A DNA stretch of 64,000 nucleotides from Salinicola corii (GCF_008298015.1 NZ_VTPX01000002.1:434001-498000); one strand, 5' to 3'; positions 38,532-48,566 are shown, counted from the stretch's first letter. The notes: generated by a model from the sequence alone, not told the origin. Translations and numbers: made by a program.

Positions 38532-41500
38532 ATGACAACACCCTTCGTTCACCTTCGTGTTCACAGCGAATACTCTCTGGTCGATGGCCTGATTCGACTC
38601 AAACCGTTGATCAATGCCACCGCCGAGGCCGGCATGCCGGCCGTGGCCGTGACCGACGATACCAATTTGTTCGGCCTGGTGAAGGTCTACAAGGCGGCCC
38701 AGGGGGCTGGCCTGAAGCCGATCATTGGTGCCGACCTGTGGCTGCACAACGCGCACGATGAGAGCCACCCTTATCGTCTGACTCTGCTGGCGATGAACGA
38801 TACCGGCTACCGCAATCTGACCGAACTGATCTCGCGGGCCTGGACCGACGGCCAGCGGCAGAACATGGCGATTCTCGACAAGGCTTGGGTCTTCGAGCAG
38901 AACGAGGGACTCATCGCGCTGTCCGGCGCCCGGGAGGGGGAAATCGGGCGGTTCCTGATTGCCGAGCAGGTGGCCACTGCACGTCAACTGCTGGATGAGT
39001 GGCAGCGACATTTTTCCGGGCGTTTCTATCTCGAGCTGCAGCGCACCGGCCGCCAGTACGACGAGGAGTGCGTGCATCACTCCGTTCGCCTGGCCAGCGA
39101 GAGCGGTGTGCCGGTGGTGGCGACCAATGACGTGCGCTTTCTCGAACGCGACGACTATTGGGCGCACGAGACTCGCGTCTCGATCGGCGAGGGCAAGGCG
39201 CTGGAAGATCCTCGTCGCGAGAAACGATATAGCGAAGAGCAGTATCTGAAGACACCCGAGGAGATGGCCGAGCTCTTCGCCGATATTCCCGAGGCGCTCG
39301 AGAACAGCGTGATGATCGCTGCCCGCTGCAGTGCCAGCGTGCGTCTGGGTGAGATATTTCTGCCCGAATACCCGATTCCCGAGGGCCTGACCCAGGACGA
39401 GTTCTTCCGCAAGATCTCCCATGACGGTCTCACCGATCGTTTGAACCAGCTGTTCAAGGGCGACACGCCGATCTATCCCGGCCGCTCACTGGCGGAGCAC
39501 GAGCCGGCGTATCGCAAGCGACTCGATTTCGAGCTCGATATCATCCTCGAGATGGGGTTTCCCGGTTACTTCTTGATCGTGATGGACTTCATCCAGTGGG
39601 CCAAGGACAACGACATCCCCGTCGGGCCGGGGCGAGGTTCGGGTGCCGGCTCGCTGGTCGCCTATGTGCTCAAGATCACCGATCTAGATCCGCTCGAATA
39701 CGACCTGCTGTTCGAACGCTTCCTCAATCCGGAACGTGTCTCGATGCCCGACTTCGATGTCGACTTCTGCATGGAGAAACGCGATCGGGTCATCGACTAC
39801 GTGGCCAATCGTTACGGCCGTGACGCGGTATCCCAGATCGTCACCTTCGGCACCATGGCGGCCAAGGCCGTGGTGCGTGACGTCGCGCGTGCCCAGGGCA
39901 AGCCGTACTCGATGGGCGACAAGCTCTCCAAGCTGATTCCGTTCGAGGTCGGCATGACGCTGGCCAAGGCGATCGAGCAGGAGCCGCAGCTCAAGGAGTA
40001 TCTCGAGTACGATGAGGAAGCCGCCGAAATCTGGGAGATGGCGCTCAAGCTCGAGGGCATCACCCGGGGTACCGGCAAGCATGCCGGGGGCGTGGTCATT
40101 GCGCCGACCAAGCTGACCGATTTCTCGCCGCTGTTGTGCGAGGAGAACGGCTCCGGACTGATGGTGCAGTTCGACAAGAACGACGTCGAGGACGCCGGAC
40201 TGGTCAAGTTCGACTTTCTCGGCCTGCGGACGTTGACGATCATCGACTGGGCGTTGGAGATGGTCGATGTGGTGCGTGCTCGCGATGGCGTCGGCCCGCT
40301 CGATATCAGCACCATTCCGCTGGACGACAAGCCGACCTTCGACATGCTCAAGAAGGCCGAGACGACGGCAGTGTTCCAGCTCGAATCGCGGGGCATGAAG
40401 GAGTTGATCAAGCGCCTGCAGCCGGACTCGCTGGAGGACATGATCGCACTGGTGGCACTGTTCCGCCCGGGGCCGTTGCAGTCCGGCATGGTCGACGACT
40501 TCATCAACCGCAAGCATGGCCGTGCCGAACTCGCCTATCCCAGCGCGGATTATCAGCATGAGCTGCTCAAGCCGGTACTGGAGCCGACCTACGGCATCAT
40601 TCTGTATCAGGAACAGGTCATGCAGATCGCCCAGGTGCTGGCGGGCTACACACTGGGCCAGGCCGACATGCTGCGCCGTGCCATGGGCAAGAAGAAGCCC
40701 GAGGAGATGGCCAAGCAGCGCGCCGGTTTCATGGAGGGGTGCGCCGCCAACGGCATCGACAAGGATCTGGCCGGCAACCTGTTCGACCTGGTGGAGAAAT
40801 TCGCCGGTTATGGCTTCAACAAGTCGCACTCGGCCGCCTACGGCCTGGTCTCCTACCAGACCGCCTGGCTGAAGGCGCATTATCCCGCGCCATTCATGGC
40901 GGCGGTGCTCTCGACGGAAATGGACAACCTCGACAAGGTCGTGCCCTTGATCGAGGAGTGCCGCCACATCGGGCTGACGGTGACGCCGCCCAACGTCAAC
41001 GTCGGCGCCTACAAGTTCACCGTCGACGAAGACGGCCAGGTCGTCTACGGGCTCGGCGCGATTCGCGGCGTCGGCGAGGGACCGATCGGCGCCATTGTCG
41101 AGGCGCGGGAAGCCGAAGGCGAATTTTCCGATCTGTTCGATTTCTGTCGCCGCATCGATGGCAAGCGCATGAACAAGCGCACCCTCGAAGCCCTGATCCG
41201 CTCCGGCGCACTGGATAAGCTGGGACCGTCGCGAGCGGTGCTGGCGGTCTCCCTGGATGCGGCCATCAAGGCGGCGTCGCAGAACCAGGCCAACCAGAAC
41301 CTGGGCATGATGGACATGTTCGGCGAGGCGTTTGTCGAAGCCGACGAGAATCAGGACATCTACGCCGACTATCGGCACGCTCGGGACTGGAGCGACAAGG
41401 AGCGACTGGCTGGCGAGAAGGATACGCTTGGTCTCTATCTCACCGGCCACCCGATCGATGAGTACGAGCATGAACTCAAACGCTTCGTGGCGACACGCAT

Positions 41501-42041
41501 CGTCGATCTCAAACCCTCTCGCGAACCTCAACGGGTCGCCGGGCTGGTCGTCGCGATGCGGACCATGAAGTCCAAGCGTGGCGACACCATGGCGTTCGTC
41601 ACCCTCGATGACCGCACCGGTCGTATCGAAGCCTCGCTGTTCGGCGAGCTGTTCGATCAGGTGCGCGGGAAACTCACCGCCGATCAGGTGCTGATCATCG
41701 AGGGAGAAGTCTCCAGCGACGACTACTCCGGCGGTTTGCGTCTGCGCAGCAAGGACGTCACCCTGATGGCTGACGCGCGCGCGCGTTTCGGCGAGGCGGT
41801 GGAGCTGTCCGTCGATGGCGGCCAGCTCAATGGGCGTTTCTCTCGCACGTTGCACGACAGTCTCTCGCCGTGGCTGAGCGAAGCCGGTCTGCCCGTGCGC
41901 GTGCGCTATCGCAACGCCAAGGCCAGTGGCTGTTTCGAGCTGGCGGCCTCATGGAAGGTGTCGCCCAGCGACGAGCTGATGACGGCACTTCGCGAGGTCG
42001 AGGGCTATGAAAACGTCGCATTACGCTACCGTGGCGGCTGA
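38532..42041 (+). CDS. dnaE: DNA polymerase III subunit alpha
   Basis: 1169 aa, the usual DnaE1 length. It is the catalytic subunit of the replicative polymerase. It starts with a PHP domain (FVHLRVHSEYSLVDG). The palm catalytic aspartates lie in MPDFDVDFC; the fingers follow, and GRGSGAGSLVAYVL precedes. The C terminus has the beta-clamp binding region, an OB domain (from about residue 980) and the tau-binding tail. It lies after rnhB and before accA, as in Pseudomonas and E. coli. Confidence 0.98.
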   Translation: MTTPFVHLRVHSEYSLVDGLIRLKPLINATAEAGMPAVAVTDDTNLFGLVKVYKAAQGAGLKPIIGADLWLHNAHDESHPYRLTLLAMNDTGYRNLTELISRAWTDGQRQNMAILDKAWVFEQNEGLIALSGAREGEIGRFLIAEQVATARQLLDEWQRHFSGRFYLELQRTGRQYDEECVHHSVRLASESGVPVVATNDVRFLERDDYWAHETRVSIGEGKALEDPRREKRYSEEQYLKTPEEMAELFADIPEALENSVMIAARCSASVRLGEIFLPEYPIPEGLTQDEFFRKISHDGLTDRLNQLFKGDTPIYPGRSLAEHEPAYRKRLDFELDIILEMGFPGYFLIVMDFIQWAKDNDIPVGPGRGSGAGSLVAYVLKITDLDPLEYDLLFERFLNPERVSMPDFDVDFCMEKRDRVIDYVANRYGRDAVSQIVTFGTMAAKAVVRDVARAQGKPYSMGDKLSKLIPFEVGMTLAKAIEQEPQLKEYLEYDEEAAEIWEMALKLEGITRGTGKHAGGVVIAPTKLTDFSPLLCEENGSGLMVQFDKNDVEDAGLVKFDFLGLRTLTIIDWALEMVDVVRARDGVGPLDISTIPLDDKPTFDMLKKAETTAVFQLESRGMKELIKRLQPDSLEDMIALVALFRPGPLQSGMVDDFINRKHGRAELAYPSADYQHELLKPVLEPTYGIILYQEQVMQIAQVLAGYTLGQADMLRRAMGKKKPEEMAKQRAGFMEGCAANGIDKDLAGNLFDLVEKFAGYGFNKSHSAAYGLVSYQTAWLKAHYPAPFMAAVLSTEMDNLDKVVPLIEECRHIGLTVTPPNVNVGAYKFTVDEDGQVVYGLGAIRGVGEGPIGAIVEAREAEGEFSDLFDFCRRIDGKRMNKRTLEALIRSGALDKLGPSRAVLAVSLDAAIKAASQNQANQNLGMMDMFGEAFVEADENQDIYADYRHARDWSDKERLAGEKDTLGLYLTGHPIDEYEHELKRFVATRIVDLKPSREPQRVAGLVVAMRTMKSKRGDTMAFVTLDDRTGRIEASLFGELFDQVRGKLTADQVLIIEGEVSSDDYSGGLRLRSKDVTLMADARARFGEAVELSVDGGQLNGRFSRTLHDSLSPWLSEAGLPVRVRYRNAKASGCFELAASWKVSPSDELMTALREVEGYENVALRYRGG

Positions 42042-42062
42042 CGTCGCACCGGGTGCAGCTCC

Positions 42063-42090
42063 TTGCTAACACTCGTGAAGGTGCGATAAT
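42063..42090 (+). promoter_or_regulatory. accA: Candidate accA promoter
   Basis: TTGCTA (42063-42068) and GATAAT (42085-42090), 16-nt spacing, 75 nt before the accA ATG. Confidence 0.5.
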
Positions 42091-42164
42091 AATCCGTTTC
42101 GCGGCACGCCAGTCGCTCGTATTTCAGACACCGAAGCTTGCCAGGATCACACAGTAGAAGCTCT

Positions 42165-43118
42165 ATGAATCCCAATTATCTAGACTTTGAACAACCGATT
42201 GCCGAACTTCAGGCCAAGATCGAAGAGCTGCGTCTGGTCGGTAACGATAGCCGCATCAGCCTGAGTGACGAGATCGGCAAGCTCGAAGAGAAGAGCCGCA
42301 AGCTTACCGAGCAGATCTTCCGTGACCTGACCGCCTGGCAGGTCACGCAGCTGTCCCGCCATCCGCAGCGCCCCTACACGCTCGATTATCTCGACAGCAT
42401 CTTCACCGACTTCGATGAACTGCATGGCGATCGCCATTTTGCCGACGATGCCGCGCTGGTGGGTGGCGTGGCGCGCCTGGACGACAAGCCGGTGATGATC
42501 ATCGGTCACCAGAAAGGCCGCGACGTGAAGGAGAAGGTGCGGCGCAACTTCGGCATGCCGCGTCCTGAGGGATACCGCAAGGCTTGCCGCCTGATGGAGA
42601 TGGCCGAACGTTTCAAGATGCCGGTGCTGACCTTCATCGACACGCCCGGTGCCTATCCCGGAATCGATGCCGAAGAGCGTGGCCAGTCGGAAGCGATTGC
42701 CTACAATCTGGCGGTGATGTCGCGATTGAAGACGCCGATCATCGCCACGGTCATCGGCGAGGGTGGTTCCGGTGGCGCACTGGCCATCGGGGTCTGCGAC
42801 GAGTTGCAGATGCTGCAGTACTCCACCTATTCGGTCATCTCCCCGGAAGGCTGCGCTTCGATTCTGTGGAAGAGTGCCGAGAAGGCGTCGGAGGCCGCGC
42901 ACGCCATGGGCATCACCGCCTCGCGTCTGAAGGAGTTGGGCTTCGTGGATACGCTGATCGACGAGCCGTTGGGTGGCGCCCACCGCAATCCTCGCAAGAC
43001 CGCCGAAAGGGTGAGGGAAGCGCTGTCGGGAAGTCTGGAGCGGCTGCAGGCGATGGATACCGAGACGTTGCTCGAACGGCGGTATGGGCGTTTGATGTCT
43101 TACGGCGCCCCTCAGTAA
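42165..43118 (+). CDS. accA: Acetyl-CoA carboxylase carboxyltransferase subunit alpha
   Basis: 317 aa from the ATG at 42165, where the family sequence [16 protein letters not shown] begins. With AccD it transfers carboxyl from biotin to acetyl-CoA, the first committed step of fatty acid synthesis. An N-terminal helical region precedes the crotonase-like core with oxyanion glycines in [13 protein letters not shown]. The stop is followed within 3 nt by the start of a 116-bp palindromic element. Confidence 0.97.
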   Translation: MNPNYLDFEQPIAELQAKIEELRLVGNDSRISLSDEIGKLEEKSRKLTEQIFRDLTAWQVTQLSRHPQRPYTLDYLDSIFTDFDELHGDRHFADDAALVGGVARLDDKPVMIIGHQKGRDVKEKVRRNFGMPRPEGYRKACRLMEMAERFKMPVLTFIDTPGAYPGIDAEERGQSEAIAYNLAVMSRLKTPIIATVIGEGGSGGALAIGVCDELQMLQYSTYSVISPEGCASILWKSAEKASEAAHAMGITASRLKELGFVDTLIDEPLGGAHRNPRKTAERVREALSGSLERLQAMDTETLLERRYGRLMSYGAPQ

Positions 43119-43121
43119 AAA

Positions 43122-43237
43122 TGACTGGCTGCGCTCACTCATACGGCGTTGAACGCTCGCTCGGACTGCTCATGTAGCGAACTACACTGCGCATCCTCGC
43201 TCGCGCTCGCCTTGTCTGAGTGTCGCTCGCGCAGTCA
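43122..43237 (+). repeat. Palindromic 3'-end element, copy A (behind accA)
   Basis: 116-bp imperfect palindrome. TGACTG (43122-43127) faces CAGTCA (43232-43237). GGCGTTG/GCCTTG brackets lie inside (43145-43151, 43209-43214). TGTAG-CGAA-CTACA (43173-43186) is the apex. It aligns along its length with the copy behind rho, with pairing maintained at the apex despite sequence change. Confidence 0.65.
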
Positions 43238-43304
43238 CTCTAGGTTGAGGGCTGATCTGGTCGTCCTCGAAGCCCCTCTTCCTGCGCCCAGGAGGAGTTG
43301 ATAT

Positions 43305-44615
43305 ATGACGCTACAACGATTTGTCGATAACGCCTTGGCGGATCATGTGCCGGGGCGTGTCGTTTGGGTGGCGCTCTCCGGTGGTCTCGACTCTTCGCTG
43401 TTGTTGCATCTGGTGGCGCCACTGGCGCGTCGGCGTGGCATCGAGCTGCGGGCGGTTCACGTCAACCACGGACTGCAGGCGGCGGCGGGCGGTTTCGAGA
43501 CGCACTGTCGGGAGCTGTGTCAGGCGCTGGCGGTACCGCTGAGTGTGGCCCATGTCGAGGTAGAATCGGAGGGTCGGGGGCTCGAGGCCGCGGCCCGGGA
43601 AGCCCGCTACCGGGCGTTTGTCGAAACGCTCTCTGTCGGCGACCGTTTGTGGCTGGCGCAGCACGCTGACGATCAGGTCGAGACGTTCCTGTTGGCGGCA
43701 CTGCGGGGCAGTGGCGTGCGAGGTCTGGCGGGCATGCCCGCAACGCGGCAATGGCGGGGGCTTCGAATCGAGCGTCCATGGTTGACGCTGCCCCGGTCCG
43801 ATCTCGCGCGGGAGGCCCGGCATCGGGGCATCGCCTGGTGCGAGGACCCCTCCAACCAGAATCTCCGGCACGACCGCAACTTCCTGCGCCACCGGGTAAC
43901 GCCGCGGCTGGCCGAGCGCTGGCCGCGGGCTGCCGACGCCGTGGGGCGCAGCGTCGCGCACCTGCAGGAGGCCGATGAACTACTGGGAGAGCTGGCGGAG
44001 ATCGATCTTGCCCGCGCCGGTGGTGACCCGGAGCGCTTGCCGTTGACGACACTGCGAACGCTGACCCCGTCCCGCCTGCGCCTGCTGGTGCGTCATGCGC
44101 TTCAACGTCAAGGACTTCCCGCCCCGCCAGCCAAACGCCTGGTCGAGCTCGAGCGCCAGTTGGGCGTATCCGGTGGGGACCGGTTGCCCGCTATCGCCTG
44201 GATGGGTGGCGAGGCACGAATCTGGCGCCATCATCTATTTCTGATGGCGCCGCTGGTGGCGATCGATCTCGACTGGCAGCGGCTCTGGGATGGCCAGTCG
44301 CCGCTCGAGACGCCCTGGGGGCGTCATTCATGGGAGCTGCGATCCTCGTTGCATGACGCCGCCAGGCCGATGTTGCGAGTCGGCCTGCGACGGGGCGGCG
44401 AGACCATGCGCCTGGCTGGCCGGGGCTTGCGAGATATCAAGCGGCTGTTCCAGGAGGCCGGCATTCCACCCTGGCGGCGCGATCGGCTACCGCTGGTGTG
44501 GCAAGGTGAAGAACTCGTCGCCGTGCTGGGCGCGCTGACGGCAGAGGGATGGCGACAGACGGCATTGCCGATTCGTCCGGCGGCGGCGAGTGCACGGTCC
44601 GAAGGCGACGCCTGA
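43305..44615 (+). CDS. tilS: tRNA(Ile)-lysidine synthase
   Basis: 436 aa. It modifies C34 of the CAU-anticodon tRNA-Ile to lysidine, switching it from AUG to AUA decoding. The ATP PP-loop is SGGLDSS at residues 25-31. QHADDQVETFL and the N-terminal catalytic domain extend to about residue 215; a TilS substrate-binding domain and C-terminal domain follow (RLAGRGLRDIKRLFQEAGIP). AGGAGG precedes the ATG. It is convergent with ppx. Confidence 0.95.
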   Translation: MTLQRFVDNALADHVPGRVVWVALSGGLDSSLLLHLVAPLARRRGIELRAVHVNHGLQAAAGGFETHCRELCQALAVPLSVAHVEVESEGRGLEAAAREARYRAFVETLSVGDRLWLAQHADDQVETFLLAALRGSGVRGLAGMPATRQWRGLRIERPWLTLPRSDLAREARHRGIAWCEDPSNQNLRHDRNFLRHRVTPRLAERWPRAADAVGRSVAHLQEADELLGELAEIDLARAGGDPERLPLTTLRTLTPSRLRLLVRHALQRQGLPAPPAKRLVELERQLGVSGGDRLPAIAWMGGEARIWRHHLFLMAPLVAIDLDWQRLWDGQSPLETPWGRHSWELRSSLHDAARPMLRVGLRRGGETMRLAGRGLRDIKRLFQEAGIPPWRRDRLPLVWQGEELVAVLGALTAEGWRQTALPIRPAAASARSEGDA

Positions 44616-44626
44616 AATGGCGTCGC
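44605..44626. terminator. Hairpin at the tilS/ppx convergent junction
   Basis: GCGACGCC (44605-44612) pairs with GGCGTCGC (44619-44626). The tilS stop lies in the 6-nt loop. No U-run follows. Confidence 0.45.
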
Positions 44627-44628
44627 GT

Positions 44629-46137
44629 TCAGACGTCGTAGGTCAACGCCAATCCTGCGGTCTTCTGATAATCGGCTTCCTGTTCGAGATCGTTGAGCAG
44701 TAATGCCTGAAAGCTGATTTCCGGTAGCGAGAGGTGCAGATCGTCACCGTTGCAGGCTAGCTGGAAATTGACCGGCGCTTGCTCCGGACGCGGATGATTG
44801 AGCATGACCGCCAGGCGAAGCAGGCGGGCCAGTCGGCAGTAGGTCGGCTGTATGGCACTGGGCAGAGCCTCCAGCTCTTTCTGGGCAAACTTGCGCCGAT
44901 GCGCGCGTACCAGAAAAGCCAGCGCCTGTTGCTCGGGACGCGAGAAACCGGTCAGGTCGGAGTACTCGATGAGATAGGCTCCGTGGCGATGGAACTGGCT
45001 GTGGGAGATCGCCAGTCCGATCTCGTGCAACTGGGCCGCCCAGACCAGGAATAGTCGCTGTTCCTCACCGAGGGCCCACGACTCACTCACCTGGTCGAAC
45101 GCGACCATGGCGGTTTCCGTCACATGGTCGGCATGGGATGCCTCGACGCTGTAGCGACGCATCAGCAGTTCCACGCTGTGACGGCGAGAATCCTCCGGTG
45201 TGTTGCGGCCGATCAGATCGAACAGCACGCCTTCACGTAGCGCGCCATCGGAGTAGCGCATGCGCTGGAGGTCGAAGGCCTCGAACACCGCGCAGAGGAT
45301 GGCAACCCCAGCCGGGAACACGCGTGCCCGGTCCTCCTTGAGGCCTTCCATGGCGACTTTGTCCAGTTGACCGAAGCCGACCAGTCTTTTCCGCAGCTTC
45401 ATCAGGGCGTCGCGTTCGATCAACGTGGCGTCCCCGTCTCCTCGTGCACCGGTCACGGCCGCCACCGCCTTGATCGTGCCGCTGGAGCCGATCGGGTCTT
45501 GCCACCCCAGCCGGCAGTATTGGCGCTGGATGTTGGCCAGTTCGGAAAGCGCGGCCATCTCGGCGCGTCGGAAACGTTTCTCGCTGAGTTCGCCATTGGC
45601 GAAGAACGCGCCAGTGTAGGCGACACAGCCCATGTGAAGGCTCTCCAGCTCCTGCGGCTGGAAATCCTCGCCGATGATGAACTCGGTGGACCCGCCGCCG
45701 ATATCGACGATCAGGCGTCGGCCGTGGACCTCGGCCAGCGCATGGGCGGCCCCCAGGTAGATCAGGCGGGCTTCTTCACGACCGCCGATGATCTCGATCG
45801 GATGGCCGATCAAGGCCTCGGCACGATCGATCAGCGCGCGCGCGTTACGGGCCGAGCGGAGCGCATTGGTACCGACGATGCGCAAATCGGCGGCGGCGAC
45901 GCCAGCAAGAAAAGGCGCAAAGCGTTCCAGGCACGCCAGCGCTCGATCCATGGCCGCGTCGGTGAAGTTCTCTTGGTCGTCCAGTCCGGCTGCGAGCTGG
46001 ACTTTCTCGCCCATTTTGGCGACGACCTGTAGCTGACTGTCCTGATAGTTGGCCACCAACAGATGAAAACTGTTGGAACCGAGATCGATGGCGGCCAGAC
46101 GGCGCGTCGCGTCTTTGGCGGTCGACTTCCCGCTCAT
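44629..46137 (-). CDS. ppx: Exopolyphosphatase
   Basis: 502 aa from the ATG at 46137 (the frame is open upstream but without similarity). It releases phosphate from polyphosphate ends and relates to pppGpp hydrolase GppA. The actin-like fold motifs are LAAIDLGSNSFHLLVA at the N terminus and VDIGGGSTEFIIG in the middle, with a C-terminal HD-like helical domain (VWAAQLHEIGLAIS). It is divergent from the thioredoxin-like gene and rho, the order seen in Pseudomonas. Confidence 0.94.
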   Translation of the reverse strand: MSGKSTAKDATRRLAAIDLGSNSFHLLVANYQDSQLQVVAKMGEKVQLAAGLDDQENFTDAAMDRALACLERFAPFLAGVAAADLRIVGTNALRSARNARALIDRAEALIGHPIEIIGGREEARLIYLGAAHALAEVHGRRLIVDIGGGSTEFIIGEDFQPQELESLHMGCVAYTGAFFANGELSEKRFRRAEMAALSELANIQRQYCRLGWQDPIGSSGTIKAVAAVTGARGDGDATLIERDALMKLRKRLVGFGQLDKVAMEGLKEDRARVFPAGVAILCAVFEAFDLQRMRYSDGALREGVLFDLIGRNTPEDSRRHSVELLMRRYSVEASHADHVTETAMVAFDQVSESWALGEEQRLFLVWAAQLHEIGLAISHSQFHRHGAYLIEYSDLTGFSRPEQQALAFLVRAHRRKFAQKELEALPSAIQPTYCRLARLLRLAVMLNHPRPEQAPVNFQLACNGDDLHLSLPEISFQALLLNDLEQEADYQKTAGLALTYDV

Positions 46138-46321
46138 GGCGTGGCGTCCTCGAAGGCTGGCGTAGAAGATGGATGTCCACAGGGCAACGTCGACGCCACG
46201 TCGTTCCTGGCATCCGAGGCCCTGCGTCGGGTGGCTCAAGATTGCGGTGGGGACGTGGCCTTGTCAATCGTCGGGGTGGCAGGCATGCTGCAAGACGAGG
46301 TCACTTTCACGATCGAGACGG

Positions 46322-46660
46322 ATGCTCATGCAGCCATCGCGGCATCATTTGAATAGCGAGACTTTCGAGCAACAGCGTGAAGAGCGGGAATCGCCCTGGT
46401 TGGCGATCTTCGTCGCCGACTGGTGTCCGCCCTGCGAAACGCTGTTATCCCGACTGTCCTCGGTCTCGCACGAGTCGATCATCGGCGTGCCGGTGGGCGT
46501 GGTGGATGTCGACCGCGAGCCGACGCTGGCCGAACGCTACGGGGTCAAGGGAACGCCCACGATGATTTTGTTCGTCGCCGGGGAGCCTCGATTGACGCGT
46601 GTCGGGGCATTGTCGGAGCAGCAGCTGTTGCAGGTGGGCGAGGAGTGTACGCGTCATTAG
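46322..46660 (+). CDS. Thioredoxin family protein with WCPPC active site
   Basis: 112 aa from the ATG at 46322 (a second ATG 6 nt later is possible). The thioredoxin fold has its active site ADWCPPC with Cys35 and Cys38, and the cis-Pro loop GTPTM (Pro79). There is no signal peptide, so it is cytosolic. It occupies the place of trxA between ppx and rho, but classical TrxA has WCGPC; the Pro-Pro variant should be a different redox potential, and no second thioredoxin is in the window. Function as housekeeping thioredoxin is uncertain. Confidence 0.85.
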   Translation: MLMQPSRHHLNSETFEQQREERESPWLAIFVADWCPPCETLLSRLSSVSHESIIGVPVGVVDVDREPTLAERYGVKGTPTMILFVAGEPRLTRVGALSEQQLLQVGEECTRH

Positions 46661-47084
46661 TCGCGACACTTGATATCATGGCCCACGATCTCCATATCGT
46701 TACTTGCTTTCGGAAGATAGCTTGTCTACCATCTGGACGTTCGCCTGTTCCGAATGCTTCTCGACCGCGTCGCGGTCCCCCAAGTCGTCAGTCAATCCCA
46801 GTACCGATTCTCGGCCAACGCCGATTTTTGGATAGCGACAACTCTTTCGGATGACTCTTTCCGCGAGATTGCAGGCGAATCGAATCGCTCTCCCGGCACC
46901 TTGGTCATACGGCAAGTCGGCATCCCGACCTGCGTTGATGGCAGGGCCAATAGACCATGCGAAGCGCCTGGCTTCTGGGACGACTGAACGCGCCGCGCGG
47001 CGTTTGAACTGACCGCCTCTTGTCCTTCTTTTCTATCTCGGCAAAAGTCATTGCCTGCGACACGAGCCCTCTCTGACCGAACTC
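46661..47084 (+). promoter_or_regulatory. rho upstream/leader region (no gene)
   Basis: 424 bases without a convincing gene. The stretch 46741-46800 has 24 C and 13 G, a C-over-G skew like Rho-utilisation sites. In E. coli rho is autoregulated by Rho-dependent attenuation in its leader, so the same is plausible here. A GC-rich hairpin (AACGC/GCGTT, 46987-47003) and a pyrimidine-rich stretch precede the start. Confidence 0.4.
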
Positions 47085-48344
47085 ATGAATCTAACCGAAC
47101 TCAAGCAAAAATCCGTTCCTGAACTGCTGGATATCGCCCGAGAAATGGGCATCGATAATCTGGCGCGCTCACGCAAGCAGGACATCATCTTCGCCATCCT
47201 GAAAAAGCATGCGAAGAGCGGCGAAGACATCTACGGCGATGGCGTCCTGGAGATTCTGCAGGATGGATTCGGTTTCCTGCGTAGCGCCGACTCCTCCTAT
47301 CTCGCCGGTCCCGACGACATTTACGTCTCTCCGTCCCAGATTCGCCGCTTCAATCTTCGCAAGGGCGACTCGATCTCCGGCAAGATTCGGCCGCCGAAAG
47401 AGGGCGAGCGCTATTTCGCGCTGTTGAAAGTCAACGAAATCAATTTCGACAAGCCGGAAAACGCCAAGCACAAGATCCTGTTCGAGAACCTGACGCCACT
47501 GTTCCCGCAGGAACGGATGGTGATGGAGATCGGCAACGGTTCCACCGAAGACATCACGGCACGCGTGATCGATCTCACGGCGCCGATCGGCAAGGGCCAG
47601 CGCGGACTGATCGTGTCGCCGCCCAAGGCCGGCAAGACCTTGATGCTGCAGAACATCGCTACCTCGATCACGCGCAACAATCCTGAATGTCACATGATCG
47701 TGCTGCTGATCGACGAGCGGCCGGAAGAGGTGACCGAGATGTCGCGCACGGTACGAGGCGAAGTCGTGGCCTCGACTTTCGACGAGCCGCCGGCACGTCA
47801 CGTTCAGGTCGCCGAGATGGTGATCGAGAAAGCCAAGCGGCTGGTCGAGCACAAGAAAGACGTGGTCATCCTGCTCGACTCGATCACTCGCCTGGCTCGT
47901 GCCTACAACACTGTCGTGCCGTCCTCCGGTAAAGTATTGACCGGTGGTGTCGACGCCCACGCCCTCGAGAAGCCCAAGCGCTTCTTCGGTGCTGCCCGTA
48001 ACATCGAAGAGGGAGGTAGTCTCACCATTCTCGCCACGGCGCTGGTCGATACCGGCTCGAAGATGGATGAAGTGATCTTCGAGGAGTTCAAGGGCACCGG
48101 CAACATGGAAGCCCATCTGGATCGGAAGCTGGCGGAGCGGCGCGTCTACCCGGCATTCAATATTCGCCGCTCGGGTACACGCCGCGAGGATCTGATTGCG
48201 TCCGAAGAAGAGATGCAGCGCATGTGGATTCTGCGCAAGCTGCTCAACCCGATGGATGACGTCGCGGCCACCGAGTTCCTGATCGATCGTCTCAAGGATA
48301 CCAAGACCAATCTTGAATTCTTCGAAGCCATGAAAAGACGTTGA
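47085..48344 (+). CDS. rho: Transcription termination factor Rho
   Basis: 419 aa, same length as E. coli Rho. This hexameric RNA helicase terminates transcription. The N-terminal helix bundle ([16 protein letters not shown]) precedes the cold-shock-like RNA-binding domain ([17 protein letters not shown]), then the ATPase with Walker A SPPKAGKT (near residue 180), Walker [11 protein letters not shown] and the Q/R-loop region. It is followed by palindromic element B and a terminator. Confidence 0.98.
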   Translation: MNLTELKQKSVPELLDIAREMGIDNLARSRKQDIIFAILKKHAKSGEDIYGDGVLEILQDGFGFLRSADSSYLAGPDDIYVSPSQIRRFNLRKGDSISGKIRPPKEGERYFALLKVNEINFDKPENAKHKILFENLTPLFPQERMVMEIGNGSTEDITARVIDLTAPIGKGQRGLIVSPPKAGKTLMLQNIATSITRNNPECHMIVLLIDERPEEVTEMSRTVRGEVVASTFDEPPARHVQVAEMVIEKAKRLVEHKKDVVILLDSITRLARAYNTVVPSSGKVLTGGVDAHALEKPKRFFGAARNIEEGGSLTILATALVDTGSKMDEVIFEEFKGTGNMEAHLDRKLAERRVYPAFNIRRSGTRREDLIASEEEMQRMWILRKLLNPMDDVAATEFLIDRLKDTKTNLEFFEAMKRR

Positions 48345-48349
48345 TTCTG

Positions 48350-48465
48350 GCTGGCTGCACTCGATGATACTGCGTTGGAAAATCGCTCAAGCTGCTCATT
48401 TACTCTCGTAAACTCCGCGCTCTCGCGATTTTCCGCCTTGTCTCATCTTCGTTCGCTCAGCCAGC
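48350..48465 (+). repeat. Palindromic 3'-end element, copy B (behind rho)
   Basis: 116-bp near-perfect palindrome. GCTGGCTG (48350-48357) pairs with CAGCCAGC (48458-48465), GGAAAATCGC (48377 onward) with GCGATTTTCC, and TTTAC-TCTC-GTAAA (48399-48412) forms the apex. CTGCGTTG (48370-48377) and CCGCCTTG (48433-48440) bracket the core. Confidence 0.7.
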
Positions 48466-48505
48466 TCTCAACGTTTCGTGAGATCTCTGGGACAAAGCAG
48501 AAAAT

Positions 48506-48533
48506 AGAGGGCGGCATGTTATGCTGCCCTCTT
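48506..48533 (+). terminator. rho: Intrinsic terminator of rho
   Basis: AGAGGGC (48506-48512) pairs with GCCCTCT (48526-48532), with GCAT/ATGC inside, followed by a short T-run. Confidence 0.75.
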
Positions 48534-48566
48534 TGCGTTCTTGGATAGCGGGATGCGGGCAACGGT

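Noticed and set aside
39684-41855. 723-codon open frame antisense to dnaE
   Set aside because: It is the reverse-frame shadow of a GC-rich gene; the product is low-complexity and dnaE fully explains the region.
46754-46987. 77-codon frame in the rho leader
   Set aside because: No ribosome site, no similarity and no plausible domain; composition fits a non-coding leader.
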